A stretch of DNA of 64,000 nucleotides, taken from the NCBI RefSeq assembly GCF_003755185.1, contig NZ_RKIC01000013.1, forward strand, positions 186,001 to 250,000, read 5' to 3'. The notes beneath the pieces were generated by a model. It had not been told where the DNA came from, made no database searches, and saw only the letters and a program-made list of their open reading frames with translations. Below, in pieces: positions 57,095-64,000 of this stretch. Each line of letters opens with the position of its first letter. Within the stretch, counting starts at the first letter, position 1. Made by a program: the position numbers and the translations under genes. This stretch comes from Frigoribacterium sp. PhB24 (GTDB taxonomy: Bacteria > Actinomycetota > Actinomycetes > Actinomycetales > Microbacteriaceae).

Positions 57095-57946
57095 TTGACC
57101 TTCTCCGACGATTTCGTCGTACCCACCTTCTCCACCGCCGACCCCGACGTCGACGCCGACCAGCGCTGGTCCACCTGGCCGGCCGCCACCCCCACCGAAC
57201 GCGGGCCCCGGCCGTGGCCCGCCTGGGTGGTCACCTCGGCCGCCGCGATCGACACCGAGCTCGGCGTCGTCAAGACCGGCAAGGAGGCCGACGTCCACCT
57301 CGTCGATCGAGCCGTGCCGGCGGACGTCGTGCTCGGCGCCGGTGACGGAGCCCGCGCCTCCTTGCTCGCCGCCAAGCGGTACCGCGGACCCGAGCAGAGT
57401 GACTTCCACCGCTCCTCCGAGTACCGCGAAGGCCGGCGTGTGCGCAACACCCGCGACGGTCGGGCGATGGCCCGAGGGTCGCAGCACGGCCGTCGGGTGC
57501 AGGCGGGGCTCTGGGCCGCGGCCGAGTTCGACGCCCTCTGCCGCATGCACGCGCTCGGCGTCGCCGTCCCCTACCCGGTGCAGATCAGCGGCACCGAGAT
57601 CCTGATGGAGTTCGTCGGGCACGGGGTCGAAGCCGCCCCACGACTCGCCCAGGTCAAGGACGACGGCGCCACGCTGTGGCCGTTGTTCGAGCAGGTGCGC
57701 GAGATCGTGCTCGGCTTCGCCCGGGCCGGCTTCGCGCACGGGGACCTCTCGCCGTACAACCTGCTGGTCCACGACGGCCGGGTGGTCGCCATCGACGTGC
57801 CCCAGCTGGTCGACGTCGCGAGCAACCCGACCGGTGTCGACCTGCTCGAACGCGACTGCCGCAACGTCTGCGCCTGGTTCGCCCGTCGCGGGTTCGTGCG
57901 GGACCCCGAGCAGGTCTTCGCCGAGGCGCTCGGCGAGGTGTACTAG
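57095..57946 (+). CDS. RIO-family serine protein kinase
   Basis: The 283-residue protein has the RIO1-type nucleotide lobe (VVKTGKEADVHLV, then LAAKRYR with the ATP-binding Lys), GRRVQAGLWAAAEFDALCRM, the hinge ILMEFVG, the catalytic HGDLSPYN at 215-222 and the metal-binding IDVPQ. Bacterial RIO kinases are poorly studied. The start is TTG 57095 with TGGAG 6 nt upstream, a rare and probably weak start that fits tight control. It ends at a strong stem-loop. Confidence 0.88.
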   Translation: MTFSDDFVVPTFSTADPDVDADQRWSTWPAATPTERGPRPWPAWVVTSAAAIDTELGVVKTGKEADVHLVDRAVPADVVLGAGDGARASLLAAKRYRGPEQSDFHRSSEYREGRRVRNTRDGRAMARGSQHGRRVQAGLWAAAEFDALCRMHALGVAVPYPVQISGTEILMEFVGHGVEAAPRLAQVKDDGATLWPLFEQVREIVLGFARAGFAHGDLSPYNLLVHDGRVVAIDVPQLVDVASNPTGVDLLERDCRNVCAWFARRGFVRDPEQVFAEALGEVY

Positions 57947-57987
57947 CCGGGCCGGGCCGGGCCGGGCCGGCGACGGCGGCAGAGCGC

Positions 57988-58026
57988 AGGAGGCGCGGTG
58001 CGCGTCGACCGCACACCGCGCCTCCT
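57988..58026. terminator. Bidirectional stem-loop between RIO kinase and NAD kinase genes
   Basis: AGGAGGCGCGGTG (57988-58000) pairs with CACCGCGCCTCCT (58014-58026). Both arms are copies of the dispersed motif. It lies between convergent genes; upstream of it is a run of about four GGGCC units (57949-57969). Confidence 0.7.
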
Positions 58027-58040
58027 CGGGGGTGGTCGCG

Positions 58041-59039
58041 TCAGCGCACGGGGCTGATGCCGGTGACGGCGGTGTCGTCGTCGTGCACGACCCCGGCGAT
58101 GCCGCCGGCGCGTTCGGCGCGCTCACGGAACCGCGCCCGGACGTCGGTCGGGACGAGCTCGAGGAGCTGGTCCTCACGGAGCGGCAGGTCGAGCAGGCTG
58201 AGCTTGAGGCGACCCTTGCGGCCGTGCCGGTCGGCGTCGAGCCGGATGACCTGGCCCGCGTCACGCCGCAGCACGAGCCTGATGACGCACCCCTCGCTGA
58301 CGTCGGCGACCACGCGGCCGTCGACCTCGAGGGCCGCCGAATGGGTTCCGTCGCCGATCTCGAACCGCAGCTGCTCGCGCGGGCCCAGCACCACCGAGCG
58401 GTCGATGCCCGACATCGGTGCCACCGGGGTGACGACGACGGCGGCGATCGCGGGCGACAGGATCGGACCGCCCGCGGCGTAGTTGTAGGCGGTCGACCCG
58501 GCCGGTGTCGCCGCCACGATCGCGTCGGCCTTGTAGTAGCCGTAGGGCGTCTCGTCGAGCACGAGGTCGGCCGAGACGACGCCCTCGCCCGGGCGGCGGG
58601 CCACCGAGGCGTCGTTGAAGGCCAGGTAGGTGTTCTCGAAGCCGGTCGTCGAGTGCGTGACCTCGAGGGCGTGGTGCGGTTCGAGCGAGAACTGCTTCTG
58701 GCCGACGCGGTCGAGCGCCTCGGGCAGTTCGTGCGGCTCGACCTCGACGAGGAAGCCCACGTTGCCGTAGTTGACGCCGAGAACGGGCACGGGGCGCTCG
58801 GCCACGAGGCGCATGGCGCCCAGCATCGTGCCGTCGCCACCGAGGGCCACCACGACGGTGACGCGCTCGCGGAAGGCACGTTCGTCGACCAGCTCGACGC
58901 CGTCGCCGACCCGGGCGGCGTCAGAGGTCATGGCGACGAGGTGCGCCTGCGAGCGGGTCGTCCAACCCCGGATGATCTCGACGCTGTCGAGCACCGATTT
59001 GGTGGGGTGCGGAACGAGGCCGACCGTGAACTTGCCCAT
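58041..59039 (-). CDS. nadK: NAD kinase
   Basis: The 332-residue protein has the NAD kinase loop VVVALGGDGTMLGAMRLV, GVNYGNVGFL and the ATPAGSTAYNYAAGGPILSP block. The catalytic NE motif reads ND (FNDASVA) and the TPTGSTAY motif reads TPAGSTAY, so it is somewhat diverged, and a second kinase elsewhere is possible. It makes NADP from NAD. TAGCCT (revcomp of 59047-59052) lies 7 nt before the ATG, a leaderless start. Confidence 0.85.
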   Translation of the reverse strand: MGKFTVGLVPHPTKSVLDSVEIIRGWTTRSQAHLVAMTSDAARVGDGVELVDERAFRERVTVVVALGGDGTMLGAMRLVAERPVPVLGVNYGNVGFLVEVEPHELPEALDRVGQKQFSLEPHHALEVTHSTTGFENTYLAFNDASVARRPGEGVVSADLVLDETPYGYYKADAIVAATPAGSTAYNYAAGGPILSPAIAAVVVTPVAPMSGIDRSVVLGPREQLRFEIGDGTHSAALEVDGRVVADVSEGCVIRLVLRRDAGQVIRLDADRHGRKGRLKLSLLDLPLREDQLLELVPTDVRARFRERAERAGGIAGVVHDDDTAVTGISPVR

Positions 59040-59234
59040 GCACGCGAGGCTAGCTCTCGCCCCTGTCAGCGCGCCCTGTCAGCCCGCCTGCGCACTGCTC
59101 TATGCCCCCAGCGAACAGGGGCAGATTAAGCCCCGAGGCCTGGTTACTCTCTCTGTAAACCGGTGCCGAACCCTGCGGGCGCCAGATGCACATTCGGTGG
59201 CGACAACCACCCCGCCACCTAGGGAGCAAAGAAG

Positions 59235-61724
59235 ATGTTCGAGAGATTCACCGACCGTGCCCGTCGCGTCGTCGTCCTCGCCCAAGAAGAGGCGAAGATG
59301 CTGAACCACAACTACATCGGCACCGAGCACATCCTGCTCGGTCTGATCCACGAGGGCGAAGGCGTCGCCGCCAAGGCCCTCGAGTCGCTGGGCATCTCGC
59401 TCGACGCCGTGCGCGAGCAGGTGCAAGACATCATCGGCCAGGGCCAGCAGCAGCCGACCGGCCACATCCCCTTCACGCCCCGGGCGAAGAAGGTCCTCGA
59501 GTTGAGCCTGCGCGAGGCGCTGCAGCTCGGCCACAACTACATCGGCACCGAGCACATCCTGCTCGGCCTCATCCGCGAGGGTGAAGGAGTCGCCGCCCAG
59601 GTGCTCGTGAAGCTCGGCGCAGACCTCAACAGGGTGCGTCAGCAGGTCATCCAGCTCCTCTCCGGCTACCAGGGGAAAGAGGCGGTGGCCGTGGGCGGTG
59701 AGCAGACCCAGGGCGCGCAGGGCGGCAGCCAGGTGCTCGACCAGTTCGGTCGCAACCTGACGCAGGCCGCGCGCGACAACAAGCTCGACCCGGTCATCGG
59801 GCGCGAGAAAGAGATGGAGCGGGTCATGCAGATCCTCTCCCGTCGCTCGAAGAACAACCCCGTCCTGATCGGTGAGCCCGGGGTCGGCAAGACCGCCGTC
59901 GTCGAGGGCCTGGCCCAGGCGATCGTCAAGGGCGAGGTGCCCGAGACGCTGAAGGACAAGCAGCTCTACTCGCTCGACCTCGGTTCGCTCATCGCCGGAA
60001 GCCGCTACCGCGGTGACTTCGAGGAGCGCCTCAAGAAGGTCACCAAAGAGATCCGCACGCGCGGCGACATCATCGTCTTCATCGACGAGATCCACACCCT
60101 CGTGGGTGCGGGTGCCGCCGAGGGCGCCATCGACGCGGCGTCGATCCTCAAGCCGCTGCTCGCCCGCGGCGAGTTGCAGACCATCGGTGCGACCACGCTC
60201 GACGAGTACCGCAAGCACTTCGAGAAGGACGCCGCGCTCGAGCGCCGCTTCCAGCCCGTGCAGGTCAACGAGCCCTCGCTGCCCCACGCGATCAACATCC
60301 TCAAGGGGCTGCGCGACAAGTACGAGGCCTTCCACAAGGTGTCCATCACCGACGGCGCGATCGTCGCGGCGGCGAACCTCGCCGACCGCTACGTCAGCGA
60401 CCGCTTCCTGCCCGACAAGGCCATCGACCTGATCGACGAGGCCGGCGCCCGCCTGCGACTGTCGATCCTGTCCGCGCCGCCCGAGCTGCGCGAGTTCGAC
60501 GAGCGCATCGCCGGCGTCCGCGGCCAGAAAGAGGGCGCGATCGAAGATCAGGACTTCGAGAAGGCCGCCTCGCTGCGCGACGAAGAGAAGAAGCTGCTCG
60601 GTGAGCGGCTCCGTCTCGAGAAGCAGTGGCGTTCGGGCGAGGCCGGCGCCGGCGGAACCGTCGACGAGGGCATAATCGCCGAGGTGCTGGCCCAGGCCAC
60701 GGGCATCCCGGTCTTCAAGCTCACCGAAGAAGAGACCTCGCGTCTCGTCTTCATGGAGAAGGCCCTGCACCAGCGCGTCATCGGTCAGGAGCAGGCCATC
60801 GCGGCCCTCTCGAAGACCATCCGACGCACGCGTGCCGGCCTGAAGGACCCCAAGCGCCCCTCCGGCTCGTTCATCTTCGCCGGGCCCACGGGTGTCGGCA
60901 AGACCGAGCTGGCGAAGGCGCTCGCCGAGTTCCTCTTCGACGACGAGGGCGCTCTCATCTCGCTCGACATGTCCGAGTACGGCGAGAAGCACACCGTCTC
61001 GCGTCTGTTCGGTGCCCCTCCCGGGTTCGTCGGCTTCGAAGAGGGCGGCCAGCTGACCGAGAAGGTCCGCCGCAAGCCGTTCTCCGTCGTGCTGTTCGAC
61101 GAGATCGAGAAGGCCCACCCCGACATCTTCAACTCGCTGTTGCAGGTGCTCGAAGAGGGTCGACTCACCGACGGTCAGGGTCGCGTCGTCGACTTCAAGA
61201 ACACGGTCATCATCATGACGACCAACCTCGGGACGAAAGACATCACGGGCGGTCCCGTGGGCTTCCAGATCGAGGGCGACACGGCCACGTCGTACGACCG
61301 CATGCGCTCGAAGGTCACCGAAGAGCTCAAGAAGCACTTCAAGCCCGAGTTCTTGAACCGCGTCGACGAGACCATCGTGTTCCCGCAGCTCAACCAGGCC
61401 GAACTGCTGCAGATCGTCGACCTGTTCATCAAGCGCCTGTCCGACCGTCTGCTCGACCGCGACATGACGGCCGTGCTCTCGCAGTCCGCGAAAGAGAAGC
61501 TCATCGAGATCGGGTTCGACCCGTCGCTCGGTGCCCGTCCGCTGCGTCGTGCGATCCAGCACGAGGTCGAGGACCGCCTCTCCGAGCGCATCCTGCAGGG
61601 TGAGCTCAACGCGGGCGACCACGTCCAGGTCGACTTCGTCGACGGTGAGTTCACCTTCGCCACCTCGCGTCAGCCGGGTCGCGAAGAAGTCCTCGTGGGC
61701 GACGCCCCCGAGCTCGAGAGCTAG
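59235..61724 (+). CDS. clpC: ATP-dependent Clp protease ATP-binding subunit ClpC
   Basis: The 829-residue Hsp100 protein has two N-terminal repeats (each with [14 protein letters not shown]), AAA module 1 with GEPGVGKT, the UVR-like middle segment ([16 protein letters not shown]), and AAA module 2 with [14 protein letters not shown] and a ClpP-binding loop. It unfolds proteins for ClpP. GGGAG and AAAGAAG stand before the ATG. The 195-bp upstream spacer has GTTACTCTCTCTGTAAAC and a GGGGC-AGATTAA-GCCCC hairpin; the promoter type is not clear. Confidence 0.97.
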   Translation: MFERFTDRARRVVVLAQEEAKMLNHNYIGTEHILLGLIHEGEGVAAKALESLGISLDAVREQVQDIIGQGQQQPTGHIPFTPRAKKVLELSLREALQLGHNYIGTEHILLGLIREGEGVAAQVLVKLGADLNRVRQQVIQLLSGYQGKEAVAVGGEQTQGAQGGSQVLDQFGRNLTQAARDNKLDPVIGREKEMERVMQILSRRSKNNPVLIGEPGVGKTAVVEGLAQAIVKGEVPETLKDKQLYSLDLGSLIAGSRYRGDFEERLKKVTKEIRTRGDIIVFIDEIHTLVGAGAAEGAIDAASILKPLLARGELQTIGATTLDEYRKHFEKDAALERRFQPVQVNEPSLPHAINILKGLRDKYEAFHKVSITDGAIVAAANLADRYVSDRFLPDKAIDLIDEAGARLRLSILSAPPELREFDERIAGVRGQKEGAIEDQDFEKAASLRDEEKKLLGERLRLEKQWRSGEAGAGGTVDEGIIAEVLAQATGIPVFKLTEEETSRLVFMEKALHQRVIGQEQAIAALSKTIRRTRAGLKDPKRPSGSFIFAGPTGVGKTELAKALAEFLFDDEGALISLDMSEYGEKHTVSRLFGAPPGFVGFEEGGQLTEKVRRKPFSVVLFDEIEKAHPDIFNSLLQVLEEGRLTDGQGRVVDFKNTVIIMTTNLGTKDITGGPVGFQIEGDTATSYDRMRSKVTEELKKHFKPEFLNRVDETIVFPQLNQAELLQIVDLFIKRLSDRLLDRDMTAVLSQSAKEKLIEIGFDPSLGARPLRRAIQHEVEDRLSERILQGELNAGDHVQVDFVDGEFTFATSRQPGREEVLVGDAPELES

Positions 61725-61781
61725 GCGCGACACCAGCACGACGGTCACACCGAAGGAGGCGCGGGTCGCCTTCGACGCCCG

Positions 61782-61809
61782 GGGCGGTCTCTCACGAGAG
61801 AGGCCGCCC
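61782..61809 (+). terminator. Terminator after clpC
   Basis: GGGCGGTCTCTC and GAGAGGCCGCCC pair around a short ACGA loop, 57 bp after the clpC stop. One G-T wobble is in the stem. Confidence 0.7.
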
Positions 61810-61860
61810 TTCGGCGTACCCGGGGACGGGTCGCGAACGCGTCGGTAGTGACCAGACGTC

Positions 61861-62160
61861 TCAGGCGGCAGAGCACCATGCAAAGTAGGTGTGCGCCTCC
61901 GTCGGGGAATCCAGAAGACGACGTGGGTGGCGGCGTAGGGCCGTGACGTGCTGCCACGCGTTCTGCGCGGTAAGCCGTCTACTTCGTACGGCGAGTCTCA
62001 AGAGCTGACAGGTCGAGTACGTGACCACCTCAAGGGTTCGTGCTAAGTCGCGGGCCGCTTGGTCATCGGTCACGAAGACATCACCGGAACTGCGATTGCT
62101 GATGATCGCCAAGGCTTCGGCCTCGCCAAGGTGCTTCTTCGGCGAATCGCCAGTCGGGTC
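61861..62160 (-). pseudogene. Truncated PIN-like domain remnant
   Basis: About 100 codons downstream of the XRE/ImmA gene encode a plausible C-terminal half of a PIN-type nuclease: LGEAEALAIISNRSSGDVFV with the Glu, then TDDQAARDLAR with the acidic pair, LEVVTYSTCQLLRLAV and a basic end. The N-terminal part with the first catalytic Asp is missing, and no ATG or GTG precedes it in frame except inside the ImmA gene, in the wrong frame. It is probably a gene that lost its 5' part. Codon use is less GC-biased than in the neighbours. Confidence 0.55.
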
Positions 62161-63295
62161 AGTCGTCCACGCCCAGCAGCCGGGCGAGATCGTCGAGGGA
62201 CCCAGCCGACGCCGGGGGCGGGGCGAGCTCTCGTGCCACCTCGTCCTCAACGTCCCCGAGCATCCAGGCGAGCGACGCAGCACGAAGTGCTCCCGCCTCC
62301 ACACCCTCTCGATGCGCAGTCACGAGGTGTGCCGGGAACCGCCGCGTAGACGCCTCTTGCATTCTTTCCGTGATCTCGTCGTGGGTACCCTGCTTGAGCG
62401 TCGGCGCGTGGGCCCGCAAGAACCTCTGCGTGGGCGACGACAGCAGCCGATCGAGCTCCGGGCGGAGGAGGCCGAGGCTCTCGAGTCGGGCCCTCAACGA
62501 TTTGGTGGACACACCCAGTTCCCAGACGAGGGTTGCCATGTGTGCCGTCGAGACACTGGTCCAATCGGTCTCATGCATGACGGCTGATGGCATGAGAAGT
62601 TCGGCTGCGAAAGCGTTCGCTGCGAGCTCGTGCTGGGTCGCGTGGGGATCGACGGCATCGATCGGGGACAGCGTGCCCTGGGCGATGTGTCCTAGCTCAT
62701 GAGCCATGGACCAGTTCTGGAAGAACCAGTTACTGGTGTTTCCGATGACTATCACGTGTCGTTCTCCGACGCCGAGGGAGTAACCGTTGCCAGCCCCCTC
62801 GACGCGAATCACGTCGATGCCGAAGGTGTCCTCTAGCGCCGGTGCCAGGACACGGACGAAGTCCGGCCCGGTCGACAGTGCTAAAGCCGATCGCGTCTGG
62901 ACTGCGGACAAGCCGGTGATGCTCGCACGGCCGTAGGTCGGTGGTGCTGTTCCCCTGCCCGCCACCTGTTCGTAGAGCAGAGCCACGTTCTCGATGGTCG
63001 GTCGCGCCTGCTGCCAGTCGGGGCTGTCGTGGGTTTTCGTCTCGTGATCGAAGGTGTGCCGTGCAGCCACGCGGACCTCGAAGGGATCAGGTTCCCCGGT
63101 GGCGAGCCAGTGCACCGACGTCCTGAGCTGAGCGGCGATGTCGACGAGTTCCCTGATGCCGAAGCCCCTCAGGTCGCTCAGAGAGCGCGACAATGCATCC
63201 GGTGTCATCCCGACGGATCGGGCGAGGTCGAGTTGTGTGCGGTTCGGCTGCGACGCGGCCAACATGGCGCGGATGCGGTCGCCGATCGTCTCCAT
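62159..63295 (-). CDS. XRE-family HTH / ImmA-IrrE metallopeptidase fusion
   Basis: The 378-residue protein has an N-terminal XRE helix-turn-helix (LDLARSVGMTPDALSRSLSD), a spacer, and an ImmA/IrrE-type zinc peptidase with HELGH at 199-203 and QHELAANAFAAELLMPS. Such proteins often act as antitoxins or as repressor-cleaving proteases of mobile elements. ATG 63295 is chosen as TAACGT ends 7 nt before it. An operator-like TTGG-N7-CCAA overlaps the -35 box. It lies in an insert between clpC and the N-acetyltransferase. Confidence 0.88.
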   Translation of the reverse strand: METIGDRIRAMLAASQPNRTQLDLARSVGMTPDALSRSLSDLRGFGIRELVDIAAQLRTSVHWLATGEPDPFEVRVAARHTFDHETKTHDSPDWQQARPTIENVALLYEQVAGRGTAPPTYGRASITGLSAVQTRSALALSTGPDFVRVLAPALEDTFGIDVIRVEGAGNGYSLGVGERHVIVIGNTSNWFFQNWSMAHELGHIAQGTLSPIDAVDPHATQHELAANAFAAELLMPSAVMHETDWTSVSTAHMATLVWELGVSTKSLRARLESLGLLRPELDRLLSSPTQRFLRAHAPTLKQGTHDEITERMQEASTRRFPAHLVTAHREGVEAGALRAASLAWMLGDVEDEVARELAPPPASAGSLDDLARLLGVDD

Positions 63296-63303
63296 GAGGA
63301 TCA

Positions 63304-63332
63304 CGTTAGACGAGAGTTGGTGATTTCCCAAT
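63304..63332 (-). promoter_or_regulatory. Promoter and operator of the XRE/ImmA gene
   Basis: On the minus strand TTGGGA (revcomp of 63327-63332), a 17-bp spacer and TAACGT (revcomp of 63304-63309) form a full promoter. The inverted repeat TTGG-TGATTTC-CCAA (63318-63332) overlaps the -35 box and is probably the autorepression site of the encoded HTH protein. Confidence 0.6.
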
Positions 63333-63502
63333 TGAACCTCCTGTGTGTTCGACGATTGTGGATCGAGAAGATCCGCTTTCATCTACGTGAGATGCCAATC
63401 CGTGGAGGAAGTGGCCAGTATCGGCTGCGGGGACGAGGCATCGGCGCGTCGGTAGGCTGGGCGGTGGCCCGCGCCTCCTCGGGTCGTCTTCGAGGGAGTC
63501 CC

Positions 63503-64000
63503 ATGTCAGACGCGGCAGACGCGCCCATCGGTGTCGGCGGGCTCGGCGGTGCCGGCGGGCTCGGCGGTGCCGACCGGCACGGCATCACGGTGCGCAACGC
63601 CGTCGTCAGCGATGTGCCGCACATCCAGCGGCTGTGCGAGCCGTTCGTGCAGAAGCGCATCCTGCTCGGCAAGGACCTCGTGACGCTGTACGGCGACGTC
63701 CAGGAGTTCCAGATCGCGGTCGGGCCCGACGGGGTGCCGATCGGCTGCGGCGCGCTGCACGTCATGTGGGACGACCTGGCCGAGGTGCGGACGCTCGCCC
63801 TCGACGCCGCGTGGATTCGCAAGGGGGTCGGCCACCGCCTCCTCGAGTCGCTCGAAGGGGCGGCCCGAAAGCTCGAGATCGGCCGGCTGTTCTGCCTGAC
63901 GTTCGAGGTCGACTTCTTCGAGAAGCACGGGTACCTCAACGTCGGCGACGAGGGGCTCGTCCCGCCGGACGTCTACGGCGAGCTCGTCCGCTCCACCGAC
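63503..64000 (+). CDS. GNAT-family amino-acid N-acetyltransferase, cut by the window end
   Basis: ATG 63503 (GAGGGAG 4 nt upstream) opens a frame of at least 166 codons running past the window edge. The GNAT core is clear: ITVRNAVVSDVPHIQRLC, DLAEVRTLALDAAWIRKGVG (acetyl-CoA loop) and LTFEVDFFEKHGYLNVGD. It resembles short ArgA-type N-acetylglutamate synthases of actinobacteria. The N-terminus has two GGLGGA units made by an 18-bp tandem repeat. TAGGCT (about 63455) with a 40-nt leader is the probable promoter. Confidence 0.85.
   Translation, partial: MSDAADAPIGVGGLGGAGGLGGADRHGITVRNAVVSDVPHIQRLCEPFVQKRILLGKDLVTLYGDVQEFQIAVGPDGVPIGCGALHVMWDDLAEVRTLALDAAWIRKGVGHRLLESLEGAARKLEIGRLFCLTFEVDFFEKHGYLNVGDEGLVPPDVYGELVRSTD

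Noticed and set aside
57948-57972. Run of GGGCC units as a mobile-element scar
   Set aside because: It is only about four 5-bp units in a GC-rich spacer; simple slippage is enough.
59100-61883. 927-codon open frame antisense to clpC
   Set aside because: Same effect: mirror of GC-rich third codon positions, no recognisable protein features.
63530-63583. GGLGGA repeats in the GNAT protein as a functional domain
   Set aside because: It is an 18-bp duplication giving a flexible tail, with no other support.

Overview
This window is a GC-rich (about 70%) actinobacterial chromosome segment. Gene content and order point to the family Microbacteriaceae: nucS instead of mutSL, a coproporphyrin-dependent haem pathway (hemY, hemH, hemQ), the order tilS-hpt-ftsH-folP-folB-folK-DUF3180, PH-domain genes before lysS, and ClpC. 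The genus cannot be named safely from sequence alone. About 20 genes start directly behind a TANNNT-like -10 box (6-8 nt before ATG or GTG), so leaderless transcription is the rule for first genes of operons. Genes inside operons mostly overlap by 1 or 4 bp (TGATG, GTGA).

Layout. 1-8.6 kb: HAD phosphatase, nucS, a LacI regulator, a MATE exporter, a uracil permease, an M13 peptidase, a catalytically degenerate beta-lactamase-like protein and a Nudix hydrolase. 8.6-21 kb: haem biosynthesis, with hemA leftward and hemE-hemY / hemQ-hemH-hemC-hemD-hemB-hemL rightward; three small membrane-protein genes (YtxH-like, holin-X, DUF3618) sit between the two rightward blocks. 21-32.5 kb: mixed housekeeping genes (orphan ABC ATPase with a GntR regulator, acuI-type reductase, flotillin/NfeD pair, pfkA, trhO, a PPOX-fold protein), a regulator with two GntR DNA-binding domains in one chain, an orphan sugar transferase and an AlkA-type glycosylase. 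32.5-38 kb: a MarR gene divergent from a 1201-residue PutA homologue whose active-site residues appear lost in both enzyme domains, then an Lrp/AsnC gene divergent from dimethylargininase with two phased operators between them. 38-40 kb: a membrane glycosyltransferase and a Glu-Asp-Phe tRNA operon. 40-54 kb: an M23 peptidase, ppa, tilS, hpt, ftsH, a folate operon (folP with a long N-terminal extension, no folE), DUF3180, two PH-domain proteins, a DUF2520 protein and lysS. 54-59 kb: a group-2-like sigma factor with an unusual region 4.2, a DUF559-type protein, a RIO kinase with a long leader, and an NAD kinase. 59-64 kb: clpC, then an XRE/ImmA-IrrE gene with a truncated PIN-like remnant that separates clpC from an amino-acid N-acetyltransferase cut by the window edge.

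The features most worth following up are proteins that keep a fold while losing the chemistry (PutA homologue, beta-lactamase-like protein), the tandem GntR protein, the diverged sigma factor, the PIN/ImmA remnant locus, and a dispersed motif (core GGAGGCGCG) found about 35 times on both strands in genes, spacers and terminator stems. No rRNA, CRISPR array, insertion sequence or prophage was seen. Statements that a residue is missing relative to a family come from recall of family motifs, not from a computed alignment.
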